Of a stretch of DNA of 8,643 nt, positions 1-7,996 are shown one piece after another. The DNA is taken from positions 1-8,643 of the forward strand of contig JBEAOO010000271.1 in assembly GCA_041164825.1 (NCBI GenBank), read 5' to 3'. Origin of the DNA: JBEAOO01 sp041164825 (lineage in GTDB: Bacteria > Pseudomonadota > Gammaproteobacteria > Burkholderiales > Burkholderiaceae_C). A model generated the notes under the pieces. That model did no database searches and was not told the DNA's origin. It was given only the letters and a program-made list of their open reading frames with translations. Made by a program: the position numbers and the translations under genes. Within the stretch, counting starts at the first letter, position 1. Each line of letters begins with the position of its first letter.

Positions 1-750
1 CCAGTTGCCGATCACGACATTGATGCCCTGCTCTTTCAGCGTGGGCACGTCGATGCCCTTCAGCCGCGCGTCGGACGTGACGCCGATGGCGCGCATCTTG
101 CCCGTGGTGATGTACTCGGCGAACTCGCTGTAGCCGCTGCCGCCGACCGTCACGTTGCCACCCAGGATGGCCGCGGTGGCTTCACCGCCGCCCCGGAAGG
201 CAACGTAGTTGATCTTGGCCGGATCGACGCCCACTTCACGCGCGATCATCGCCGCGGCGATGTGCTCGGTGGAGCCGCGCGAACCGCCGCCCCACTTCAC
301 GCTGCCGGGATCCTTCTTCATCTGCTCGACCACGTCCTTCATGGTCTTCAGCGGGGACTCGGCCGGCAGCACGAACACGTTGTATTCGCTCGTGACGCGC
401 GCGATCGGCGTGGCTTGCGAGAGCGAGACCGGCGGCTTGCCGGTGATGATGCCGCCGAGCATCACCGCGCCCATCGTCATCAGCGCATTGGCGTCGCCCT
501 TGCTGCCGTTGACGAACTGCGCCAGGCCGATGGCACCGGCTGCGCCACCCTTGTTGTCGTAATTGACCGACGAGGCTGCACCCGAGTCTTGCAGGGCCTT
601 GCCCAGCGCACGGCCAGTGGCGTCCCAGCCGCCGCCCGGGTTGGCGGGGATCATCATCTTTACGGGGCTGCCATCGGCGCGGGCGCTCAGGGGCAAGGTG
701 CCTGCGGCGGCCAGTGCGGCCAGGGTCTTCAAGAAAGTATCGCGTCTCAT
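1..750 (-). CDS. Bug/TctC-family tricarboxylate transporter substrate-binding protein (C-terminus cut by window edge)
   Basis: Periplasmic binding protein of the Bug (TctC) family, the ligand-catching part of tripartite tricarboxylate transporters; ligands in the family are di-/tricarboxylates and related small acids, and the ligand here cannot be told. The frame is open from the ATG at 748-750 to position 1, giving 250 residues of a family usually near 320. Residues 1-25 form a signal peptide: MRRDTFLK, an alanine-rich core, then ARA before a predicted cut at Asp26. The RR and FLK resemble a Tat motif but with an extra residue between them, so Sec or Tat is open. The mature protein has the family NPGGGWD motif at residues 37-43 and the conserved stretches GGAAGAIG, KWGGGSRGSTEH and ATAAILGGNVTVGGSG. 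A good ribosome site (AAGGGA, reverse strand of 758-763) sits 7 nt before the ATG, fixing the start. It is divergent from the two-component pair at 923-3080, a typical arrangement for TctDE-controlled transporters. Transporter subunits TctA/TctB are not in the window. Confidence 0.92.
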   Translation of the reverse strand, partial: MRRDTFLKTLAALAAAGTLPLSARADGSPVKMMIPANPGGGWDATGRALGKALQDSGAASSVNYDNKGGAAGAIGLAQFVNGSKGDANALMTMGAVMLGGIITGKPPVSLSQATPIARVTSEYNVFVLPAESPLKTMKDVVEQMKKDPGSVKWGGGSRGSTEHIAAAMIAREVGVDPAKINYVAFRGGGEATAAILGGNVTVGGSGYSEFAEYITTGKMRAIGVTSDARLKGIDVPTLKEQGINVVIGNW

Positions 751-814
751 GGTCGTGTCCCTTCGGGTGGGGGTTGAACAGCAGCCGCCATGATCCGGTG
801 TCGACCTGTCATTC

Positions 815-826
815 CGCTGTACAGCG
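815..826. promoter_or_regulatory. Perfect 12-bp palindrome in the divergent intergenic region (candidate operator)
   Basis: CGCTGTACAGCG is a perfect inverted repeat with no spacer, centred 70 bp upstream of the binding-protein ATG and about 102 bp upstream of the response-regulator ATG. Its position between divergent transporter and regulator genes suits an operator, perhaps for the response regulator encoded at 923, but OmpR-class regulators often use direct repeats, so the link is only an inference. CTGT and ACAG recall LexA half-sites, but the 8-bp spacer of the E. coli LexA box is missing. Confidence 0.35.
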
Positions 827-922
827 ACCTAGGGAAAATGCGGGCATGCTGCGACAGTGAGCGCTGCGGTGTTTTCAGTCAGACTCCCGCCCTCACCTTT
901 GGTGTCCCCGTTCCGTTCCGGC

Positions 923-1606
923 ATGAAGCTGCTCCTTGTTGAAGACAACCCGACCATGCAGACCACCCTGCAGCGTTCTTTTGAGCGCCGCGGCATGCAG
1001 GTGGTGTGCTGCGGCGATGGCGCCCGCGCGCTCGACCGCTGGCGCGCCAGCGTGCCCGATGTGGTGCTGCTCGACCTGAGCTTGCCCGGCCTCGACGGCC
1101 TGGAGGTGTTGGCCCAAGCCCGCGCCGAGGGCTGGACCACGCCGGTGCTGATCTTGACCGCACGCGGCACCGTGGGCGACCGCATCTTGGGCCTGAACAC
1201 CGGTGCCGACGACTACCTGCCCAAGCCCTTTGACCTCGATGAACTGGAAGCCCGCGTGCGTGCGCTGGCCCGCCGCAGCGCTCCGGCGCGCGACTTTGCG
1301 GAGCCCGCGCTGCCGGAGTTTTGTGGCTTGCGCTGCGACCCTGACAGCGCTGCTGTTTACCTGCACGGCGAGGTGATGGACCTCGCGCCGCGCGAGAGCG
1401 CCATGCTGCGCGCCCTGCTCGCCCGGCCTGGGCAGGCGGTGGCGCGCGAGCGCTTGTTTGAGCTGGTGTTTCCGGGGCAGCCCGATGTGCAGCCCGAGGC
1501 GATCGAGGTGGTGACCTACCGCCTGCGCAAAAAGCTCGCCGGCACGCAGGCGCAGCTGATCACCTTGCGCGGGCTCGGCTACCTCATCAAGGCACAGACC
1601 GCATGA
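923..1606 (+). CDS. tctD: OmpR/PhoB-class response regulator, TctD-like
   Basis: DNA-binding response regulator, 227 residues, partner of the kinase encoded 7 bp downstream. The receiver domain covers about residues 1-115: acidic pair Glu7-Asp8, phospho-acceptor Asp51 in VVLLDLSLPG, switch Thr79 in LILTA, and Lys101 in the KPF motif. A winged-helix Trans_Reg_C domain covers about residues 133-225, with the recognition-helix region EAIEVVTYRLRKKL and the C-terminal hairpin TLRGLGYLI. I chose the ATG at 923 because MKLLLVEDN is where such receivers begin; an in-frame GTG at 857 would add 22 residues unlike any receiver N-terminus. No clear ribosome site precedes 923, so the start is supported by homology, not by a signal. 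Divergence from a Bug/TctC gene and pairing with a 2CSK_N-type kinase point to the TctD branch, which activates tricarboxylate transport genes. QseB/PmrA-like regulators are close relatives and the exact subgroup is inferred. Confidence 0.94.
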   Translation: MKLLLVEDNPTMQTTLQRSFERRGMQVVCCGDGARALDRWRASVPDVVLLDLSLPGLDGLEVLAQARAEGWTTPVLILTARGTVGDRILGLNTGADDYLPKPFDLDELEARVRALARRSAPARDFAEPALPEFCGLRCDPDSAAVYLHGEVMDLAPRESAMLRALLARPGQAVARERLFELVFPGQPDVQPEAIEVVTYRLRKKLAGTQAQLITLRGLGYLIKAQTA

Positions 1607-1613
1607 GCGCGCG

Positions 1614-3080
1614 ATGAGCGAGCCTTCTGGCCCCAGCAGCGCCCCCATCAGCGCCACGACCGCACCCCGGCGCAGCTCGCTGCGCCGGCAGCTGCTGCTG
1701 GGCATCTTGCTGCCGGTGCTGTTGTTCCTCGCGGTCAACAGCGTCAGCACCTACCGCCAAGCCCTGCGCGCAGCCGACACCGCTTACGACCGCACGCTGC
1801 TGGCCTCGGCCAAGTCGATTGGCGAGTCGCTGGAGGTGGTGCGCCAGGGCAGCGAGGTGCGCTTGCAAGCCACGCTGAGCTACGCCTCGCTCGAACCCTT
1901 TGAGGCCGACAACCGCAGCCGCCTGTATTACCGCATCACCGGCTTCCAGGGCGAGATGGTGTCGGGCTTCGACGACCTGCCGCGCTGGAGCGGCCGGCCC
2001 TTGCCCAAACAAGGGTTGTACGCCGCGCTGGTGGATTTTTACGATGACGACTTCCGCGGCCAGCCGGTGCGCATGGCCGTGTTGCTGCAACCCGTGGCAG
2101 GGCTGGAGGGCCTGGGCATGGCCACCATCCAGGTGGCTGAAACGCTGGAGCTGCGCCGTACCTTGGCGCGCAGCCTGTTGATCGACACGCTGTGGCGCCA
2201 GGCCGCACTGCTGGTGGGCGTGGCCGTGGTGGTGGTGCTGGTGGTGCAGCACGCCACGCGCCCGGTGCGTCGGCTGAGCGCCTTGCTCGCCCAGCGCGCC
2301 GAGGGCGACCTCTCGCCGCTGCCCGACGAGGGCGCGCCGCGCGAGTTGCAACCGCTGCTCGACGCCACCCACCAGGTGATGGCGCGGCTCGATGCCTTGC
2401 TGGCGCACCAGAAGCGCTTTGTGCGCGACGCCTCGCACCAACTGCGCACGCCGCTGGCGGTGTTGAAAACGCAGGTGCAGTCGGCGCGGCGTGGCGACGT
2501 GCCACCGCTGCAAGCGCTGGCCGAGATCAGCGACACCGTGGACCAAGCCACCGAGCTCGCCAACCAGATGCTGGCGCTGGCCAAGGTGGAGCAACTGCGC
2601 CACCAGAGCGATGCGCCACTCACCGACTGGGCGCCGGTGGTGCGCCAGGTGGCGCTCGATGTGTCGGCGCTGCTGGTCGACAAATCGCTGGACTTCGACC
2701 TGCACACCGAGCCCGCCTCGGTGCGATCACATGTGTGGGCGCTCAAGGAATTGACGCGCAACCTGCTGCACAACGCCATCCGCCACACGCCCGCGAGCCA
2801 GCCCCTGACGGTGACGCTGCACAGCGATGGTCGCCATGCCGCACTCACCGTGGCCGACAGCGGCAGCGGCATCGGCGAGGCGCAGCGCCTGCGCCTGTTT
2901 CAACCGTTCTCGGCAGGCGACAATGGCAGCGGCTCGGGGCTGGGCTTGGCGATTTGCCACGACATCGTGGACACACTGGGCGGCAGCCTGACCCTTGAAA
3001 ACCGCATCCACCAAGGCCATGTGATGGGTCTCGACGCGATCGTGCGCCTGCCCCTGGACTCCGATGAACGACCTGCCTGA
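1614..3080 (+). CDS. tctE: Membrane sensor histidine kinase, TctE-like
   Basis: Inner-membrane sensor kinase of 488 residues that would phosphorylate the regulator encoded just upstream. Transmembrane helix 1 is about residues 26-45, followed by a roughly 150-residue periplasmic sensor region (46-195) of the kind called 2CSK_N in TctE and QseC kinases. Transmembrane helix 2 is about 198-212 (valine-rich), then a HAMP linker to about 265. The H-box has the phospho-acceptor His275 in DASHQLRTP. The ATP-binding domain has the N-box with Asn383 and Asn387 (ELTRNLLHNAIRH), the G1 box ADSGSGIG near 414-421, an F-box LRLFQPF and the G2 box GSGSGLGLAI near 438-447. All catalytic motifs are intact. 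The ATG lies 7 bp after the regulator stop, so the two genes are probably one operon. The 3' end overlaps hslR by 17 bp and contains a candidate sigma-32 promoter (2994-3022). The TctE name rests on architecture plus the divergent Bug gene; the signal is unknown. Confidence 0.93.
   Translation: MSEPSGPSSAPISATTAPRRSSLRRQLLLGILLPVLLFLAVNSVSTYRQALRAADTAYDRTLLASAKSIGESLEVVRQGSEVRLQATLSYASLEPFEADNRSRLYYRITGFQGEMVSGFDDLPRWSGRPLPKQGLYAALVDFYDDDFRGQPVRMAVLLQPVAGLEGLGMATIQVAETLELRRTLARSLLIDTLWRQAALLVGVAVVVVLVVQHATRPVRRLSALLAQRAEGDLSPLPDEGAPRELQPLLDATHQVMARLDALLAHQKRFVRDASHQLRTPLAVLKTQVQSARRGDVPPLQALAEISDTVDQATELANQMLALAKVEQLRHQSDAPLTDWAPVVRQVALDVSALLVDKSLDFDLHTEPASVRSHVWALKELTRNLLHNAIRHTPASQPLTVTLHSDGRHAALTVADSGSGIGEAQRLRLFQPFSAGDNGSGSGLGLAICHDIVDTLGGSLTLENRIHQGHVMGLDAIVRLPLDSDERPA
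2994..3022 (+). promoter_or_regulatory. Candidate sigma-32 heat-shock promoter for hslR, inside the kinase gene
   Basis: An exact -35 heptamer CTTGAAA (2994-3000) is followed after 14 nt by GGCCATGT (3015-3022), which fits the CCCCAT-N-T consensus -10 at CCAT and the last T. Transcription would start near 3029, about 35 nt before the hslR ATG at 3064. It lies within coding sequence of the kinase, so the match could be chance, but the same heptamer precedes grpE and dnaK at similar distance. Confidence 0.6.
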
Positions 3081-3486
3081 GACCGCCCGCCTGCGCCTGG
3101 ACAAATGGCTGTGGGCCGCCCGCTTCTACAAAACGCGCAGCCTCGCCAGCGACGACATCGGCAAGGGGCGCGTGGACGTGAACGGGCAAACCGCCAAGGC
3201 CTCGCGCGAGCTGCAACACGGCGACGAGGTGGTGTTTCGCCAAGGCACGACACTGCGCACGGTGATCGTCAAACGGGTGAGCCACGTGCGCGGGCCGGCG
3301 CCTTTGGCGCAAACCATGTACGAAGAAACCGCCGCCAGCATCGCCCTGCGCGAGCAAGTGGCCCGCGAGCGCCGTGAGGCGCCCGAGCCTTCAATGGCGA
3401 TTGAGCAAGGCCGCCCCACCAAGCGCGACCGCCGGCAGCTGGCCGATTGGAGCCGCTGGAGCGCCAGCGTCGACGACGGCGAATGA
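3064..3486 (+). CDS. hslR: Ribosome-associated heat shock protein Hsp15 (S4-domain RNA-binding protein)
   Basis: Cytoplasmic RNA-binding protein of 140 residues (E. coli HslR has 133). In the family, Hsp15 binds free 50S subunits that still carry a peptidyl-tRNA after premature translation stop and helps recycle them. The S4 domain is at about residues 9-70 and begins with the family signature RLDKWLWAARFYKTRSLA, followed by GKGRVDVNG and the GDEV turn. The C-terminal part is basic and ends in the typical RPTKRDRRQLADW block (118-129), likely for rRNA contact. The ATG lies 17 bp inside the kinase gene; no strong ribosome site precedes it, so translation may be coupled to the kinase or weak. 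A candidate sigma-32 promoter lies 42-70 bp upstream. Its place directly before grpE-dnaK-dnaJ supports a heat-shock role. An alternative label would be a generic S4-domain protein, but the signature and C-terminus favour Hsp15. Confidence 0.93.
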   Translation: MNDLPETARLRLDKWLWAARFYKTRSLASDDIGKGRVDVNGQTAKASRELQHGDEVVFRQGTTLRTVIVKRVSHVRGPAPLAQTMYEETAASIALREQVARERREAPEPSMAIEQGRPTKRDRRQLADWSRWSASVDDGE

Positions 3487-3546
3487 GCCTGCACCAGGCC
3501 AAATCGGCCTCATTCCGGCGCAAAACCCCCCTTTTTCGGGTGCGCC
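3481..3546 (+). other. Two adjacent potential hairpins at the hslR-grpE junction
   Basis: First hairpin, 3481-3515: outer stem GAATGA/TCATTC and inner stem GGCC/GGCC around loop AAATC, with a 10-nt bulge on the left arm; it includes the hslR stop codon. Second hairpin, 3516-3547: stem CGGCGCA/TGCGCCG continued by CCC/GGG after an AAA bulge, with a 9-nt loop. No T-run follows either one, so these are not standard intrinsic terminators. They could slow read-through from hslR into grpE or protect the hslR 3' end; GC-rich chance pairing is also possible. Confidence 0.35.
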
Positions 3547-3569
3547 GCCTGAAAAATCGACGAACCCCT

Positions 3570-3597
3570 CTTGAAATCAAGGCCATGTGCCTCAGAT
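3570..3597 (+). promoter_or_regulatory. Sigma-32 heat-shock promoter for grpE
   Basis: The exact -35 heptamer CTTGAAA (3570-3576) is followed after a 13-nt spacer by CCTCAGAT (3590-3597), which keeps C, C, C, A and the final T of the CCCCAT-N-T consensus. Transcription would start near 3604, leaving a leader of about 20 nt with GGAG at 3608-3611 as ribosome site. This also argues that grpE starts at 3623 and not at the in-frame GTG at 3587, which would lie upstream of the transcript start. Confidence 0.75.
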
Positions 3598-3622
3598 CGA
3601 GCGCATCGGAGATCACTGCACC

Positions 3623-4177
3623 ATGAGCACCCAGGACCCCACCACCGACCACATCACCCCGGCCGACGCAACGGCCGCCCCCACTGACACCGCCCACGCT
3701 GGCGAAGTCCCCTTCGCCGGCGACGCGTCGCAACGCTTGGCCGAGCTCGAAGCCAAGCACGCGGAGTTGGCCGACGCCTACCTGCGCGCCAAGGCCGAGG
3801 CTGAAAACACCCGCCGCCGCGCCGAAGACGAAATCAGCAAGGCCCGCAAGTTCGCCATCGAGAGCTTTGCGGAGAGCATGCTGCCGGTGCGCGACAGCCT
3901 GGAAGCCGCCATCGGCCTGCCCGGCGCCAACACCGAACAAGTGCTCGAAGGCGTGCACGCCACGCTGCGCCAGCTCAGCAGCGCGCTCGAACGCAACAAG
4001 GTGCTGGAAATCAACCCGGCCGCCGGCACCAAGTTTGATCCGCACCAGCACCAGGCCATCAGCGTGGTGCCGGCCGAGCAAGAGCCCAACACCGTGGTGA
4101 TGGTTCTGCAAAAAGGCTTTCTGATCAACGACCGGGTGCTGCGCCCGGCGCTGGTCACGGTGACCGCACCGAAATAA
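3623..4177 (+). CDS. grpE: GrpE nucleotide exchange factor (DnaK co-chaperone)
   Basis: GrpE releases ADP from DnaK so that ATP can bind and the client is freed; it also acts as a thermosensor in the cytoplasm. The product is 184 residues, near the family norm. Residues 1-34 are an acidic, Thr/Ala/Pro-rich disordered tail. Residues 35-80 are a charged helix that forms the long dimeric coiled coil (YLRAKAEAENTRRRAEDE). Residues 81-130 form the four-helix bundle region with LPVRDSLE. The beta-wing follows with GTKFDPHQHQAI (135-146) and the closing signature VLQKGFLINDRVLRPALV (161-178). The ATG at 3623 has GGAG 11 nt upstream and follows the predicted sigma-32 start site; the upstream in-frame GTG at 3587 would add 12 residues not typical of GrpE. 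It is followed after 110 bp by dnaK, which has its own candidate promoter. Confidence 0.97.
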   Translation: MSTQDPTTDHITPADATAAPTDTAHAGEVPFAGDASQRLAELEAKHAELADAYLRAKAEAENTRRRAEDEISKARKFAIESFAESMLPVRDSLEAAIGLPGANTEQVLEGVHATLRQLSSALERNKVLEINPAAGTKFDPHQHQAISVVPAEQEPNTVVMVLQKGFLINDRVLRPALVTVTAPK

Positions 4178-4222
4178 GCGCTGATCGGCGTCAAACGGGC
4201 CCGCTGCCCTGCGCGCGGCGCT

Positions 4223-4250
4223 CTTGAAAACGACGCCGCCAGCCGCAATT
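4223..4250 (+). promoter_or_regulatory. Sigma-32 heat-shock promoter for dnaK
   Basis: The exact heptamer CTTGAAA (4223-4229), a 13-nt spacer, then CCGCAATT (4243-4250), which matches five of the seven fixed positions of CCCCAT-N-T. The predicted start is near 4257, giving a leader of about 30 nt that contains the strong ribosome site GAGGAG (4275-4280) 7 nt before the dnaK ATG. The -35 also lies between short complementary arms GCGGCG (4215-4220) and CGCCGC (4234-4239). No CIRCE (HrcA) operator is visible here or upstream of grpE. Confidence 0.75.
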
Positions 4251-4287
4251 CACAGACAACAGATTTTCAGTTTCGAGGAGTTCTCAC

Positions 4288-6240
<1,953 letters not shown>

Positions 6241-6262
6241 GGTCAGCCCACTTCGGTGAGCC

Positions 6263-6296
6263 TCCCCCGCGGGCCCCATCGGTCCGCGGGGGATTT
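6263..6296 (+). terminator. Strong GC hairpin with short T tract between dnaK and dnaJ (likely partial terminator or mRNA processing/stability element)
   Basis: A perfect 10-bp stem, TCCCCCGCGG (6263-6272) with CCGCGGGGGA (6284-6293), can be extended inward by a G-U and two G-C pairs to leave a 5-nt loop (6276-6280). Only TTT (6294-6296) follows before GCG, so termination should be incomplete. It begins 23 nt after the dnaK stop and ends 24 nt before dnaJ. This would give more dnaK than dnaJ transcript. Confidence 0.7.
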
Positions 6297-6319
6297 GCGT
6301 TCAAAGACGGCAACGATTC

Positions 6320-7489
6320 ATGGCAAAAAAACGCGATTACTACGAAGTCCTCGGACTGGCCAAAACGGCCAGCGAAGAGGAGATCAAAAAGGCCTACCGC
6401 AAGCTGGCCATGAAGTACCACCCTGACCGCAACCAGGGTGATGGCGCCAAGGTGGCAGAAGAGTCGTTCAAGGAGGCCAAAGAGGCTTACGAGATGCTCT
6501 CAGACGGCCAAAAGCGCGCCGCCTACGACCAGTACGGCCACGCGGGTGTCGACCCCAACATGGGTGGCGGCTTCCGCCCCGGTGGCCAGGGTGGCGAAGG
6601 CTTTGGTGGTTTTGCCGAGGCCTTTGGCGACATCTTTGGCGACATCTTTGGTGGCCAAGGTGGCGGTGCCGGCGGCCAGCGCCGCGGCCCCGGCGGCCAA
6701 CAGGTCTACCGCGGCAGCGACCTGAGCTACGCCATGGAGATCTCGCTTGAAGAAGCGGCCCACGGCAAGGAAACCCAGATCCGCGTGCCGAGCTGGGAAA
6801 GCTGCGAGACCTGCAAGGGCACGGGCGCCAAACCCGGCACCAGCGCCAAGACCTGCGGCACCTGCAATGGCGCCGGCACGGTGCACATGCGCCAAGGCTT
6901 CTTCAGCATCCAGCAAAGCTGCCCCAACTGCCACGGCACGGGCAAGGTGATCCCCGAGCCCTGCACCAGCTGCCACGGCCAAGGCAAGATCAAGAAGAAC
7001 AAGACGCTGGAAGTCAAAATTCCGGCCGGCATCAACGAAGGCATGCGCATTCGTTCGGCCGGCAACGGCGAGCCGGGCACCAACGGCGGCCCGGCGGGCG
7101 ATCTCTACATCGAGATCCGCATCAAGCAGCACGACATCTTCGAGCGTGATGGCGACGACCTGCACTGCTCTGTGCCCGTCAGCCTGATCAGTGCGGCCTT
7201 GGGTGGTGAGATCGAGGTGCCCACCTTGGGTGGCAAGGCCGAGATTGAGTTGCCCGAAGGCACGCAGCACGGCAAGACCTTCCGCCTGCGCGGCAAGGGC
7301 ATCAAGGGCGTGCGCTCCAGCTACCCCGGCGACCTGTACTGCCACATCTCGGTCGAGACACCGGTGAAGCTCACCGAGCACCAGCGCAAGCTGCTCAAGG
7401 AGCTGGACGAGTCGTTCAAGAAGTCCAGTGAGCGCCACTCGCCCAACCAGAAAACCTGGTCGGACCGGGTGAAGGACCTGTTCAAGTGA
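6320..7489 (+). CDS. dnaJ: Chaperone protein DnaJ (type A Hsp40)
   Basis: Co-chaperone that delivers unfolded clients to DnaK and triggers its ATP hydrolysis; cytoplasmic dimer. The product has 389 residues, close to the usual 375-380. The J domain is residues 5-70, with the essential HPD at 34-36. A Gly/Phe-rich region (about 77-128) holds the DIF motif twice in FGDIFGDIFGG (102-112), coded by a perfect 12-bp tandem repeat (6623-6646); repeated DIF is normal in this family. The zinc-binding domain has four CxxCxGxG repeats: CETCKGTG (162), CGTCNGAG (179), CPNCHGTG (201) and CTSCHGQG (215), with all eight cysteines present. Two beta client-binding domains follow, then the dimerisation end (about 350-389). 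The ribosome site is weak (GACGG at 6306-6310). No sigma-32 promoter is seen in the 79-bp gap after dnaK, so expression likely comes from dnaK read-through. A strong terminator follows. Confidence 0.98.
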   Translation: MAKKRDYYEVLGLAKTASEEEIKKAYRKLAMKYHPDRNQGDGAKVAEESFKEAKEAYEMLSDGQKRAAYDQYGHAGVDPNMGGGFRPGGQGGEGFGGFAEAFGDIFGDIFGGQGGGAGGQRRGPGGQQVYRGSDLSYAMEISLEEAAHGKETQIRVPSWESCETCKGTGAKPGTSAKTCGTCNGAGTVHMRQGFFSIQQSCPNCHGTGKVIPEPCTSCHGQGKIKKNKTLEVKIPAGINEGMRIRSAGNGEPGTNGGPAGDLYIEIRIKQHDIFERDGDDLHCSVPVSLISAALGGEIEVPTLGGKAEIELPEGTQHGKTFRLRGKGIKGVRSSYPGDLYCHISVETPVKLTEHQRKLLKELDESFKKSSERHSPNQKTWSDRVKDLFK

Positions 7490-7538
7490 GCGGAACCCGT
7501 GCCCGCCTCACCCGGCGCTAAGCACCACGCTCCCGATG

Positions 7539-7565
7539 AGGGCCGCCATTGAGCGGCCCTTTTTT
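7539..7565 (+). terminator. Rho-independent terminator after dnaJ
   Basis: Stem AGGGCCGC (7539-7546) with GCGGCCCT (7553-7560), 6-nt loop CATTGA, then a T-run ending at 7565. It lies 50 bp after the dnaJ stop. No A-run precedes the stem, so it works only in the plus direction and closes the chaperone cluster. Confidence 0.92.
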
Positions 7566-7996
7566 CATCTTGACATGGTCTGACGTGGGCTCAAAACAAG
7601 CTGGCTTGGCGCGGAACTGGCCCGCTGGCTCGGGGGCGTCACGGAGCGCGAGAAGTCCAAGGACAAACGCTGGCCGCGCAGGCCAAGGCGCTCGCCCCAC
7701 CCACCCACCACAGCACGAGACCGATGACGTGCGAGCGTCAGCATCGGCCCGACGCCCAGATGGGCTGCGCGCTGAGGCGTGATGACGCACACGCCACGCC
7801 GTCCCGTCGCTGACTTCGCGAAGAGGTGGCGCCAGCGGGTACTTTGGAGTTCCCGCGATGGCACCGGGGGAGGACCAACGGTCGCCCTTCGGGCACTGAC
7901 GACCGCACGTGCTCAGCAGTGCTGGGGTCTCGTCGAGTGGTGACGGGAACTGGCCTGCAGCCGAGGCTCTACCAGTTGGTCAGTCAGCTCCGGGCT
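7566..7996. other. Gene-poor spacer between dnaJ and the convergent protease gene
   Basis: About 430 bp between the dnaJ terminator and the stop codon of the minus-strand protease. Several open frames exist on both strands, but their products are rich in Arg, Ser, Pro and Gly without any recognised motif, and none has a convincing start signal, so I call none. Structure seen: an imperfect inverted repeat with arms at 7825-7839 and 7852-7865 (inner part GCGGG/CCCGC, 12-nt loop), a 10-bp palindrome CTTCGCGAAG at 7814-7823, and a small hairpin GCCCTTCGGGC near 7885-7895. No T-run on the minus strand marks a clear terminator for the protease gene. It may hold a decayed gene or simply 3' flanks. 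Confidence 0.5.

Noticed and set aside
857..922. GTG start adding 22 residues to the response regulator
   Set aside because: The extension does not look like any receiver domain, and MKLLLVEDN at 923 is the normal beginning.
2220..2250. GTG-rich simple repeat in the kinase gene
   Set aside because: It codes the valine-rich second transmembrane helix; the bias is explained by the protein.
1587..2705. A 372-codon minus-strand open frame opposite the histidine kinase gene
   Set aside because: Its product is Gln/His/Arg/Ala-rich without motifs; the plus-strand frame has every kinase motif in order.
3587..3622. GTG start adding 12 residues to GrpE
   Set aside because: It overlaps the predicted sigma-32 promoter and lies before the predicted transcript start; ATG 3623 has a ribosome site.
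3487..4287. Searched for CIRCE (HrcA) operators upstream of grpE and dnaK
   Set aside because: No GCACTC/GAGTGC inverted repeat with the right spacing is present.
6251..6281. CTTCGGT followed by CCCCATCG as a possible sigma-32 promoter for dnaJ
   Set aside because: The -35 matches only the first three bases of CTTGAAA, the spacing is 16 nt, and the -10-like block is part of the dnaK-dnaJ hairpin.
6623..6646. 12-bp perfect tandem repeat in dnaJ
   Set aside because: It codes the repeated DIF motif of the Gly/Phe region, which is common in DnaJ proteins and needs no special explanation.
7565..7864. A 99-codon minus-strand open frame downstream of the protease gene
   Set aside because: GTG start without a ribosome site, Arg/Ser-rich product with no motif, and its end runs into the dnaJ terminator.
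7958..7993. tRNA-like D-arm on the minus strand (CTGGTAGAGC preceded by GAGCTGAC)
   Set aside because: No matching acceptor stem, anticodon stem or T-arm can be placed around it, so there is no cloverleaf.
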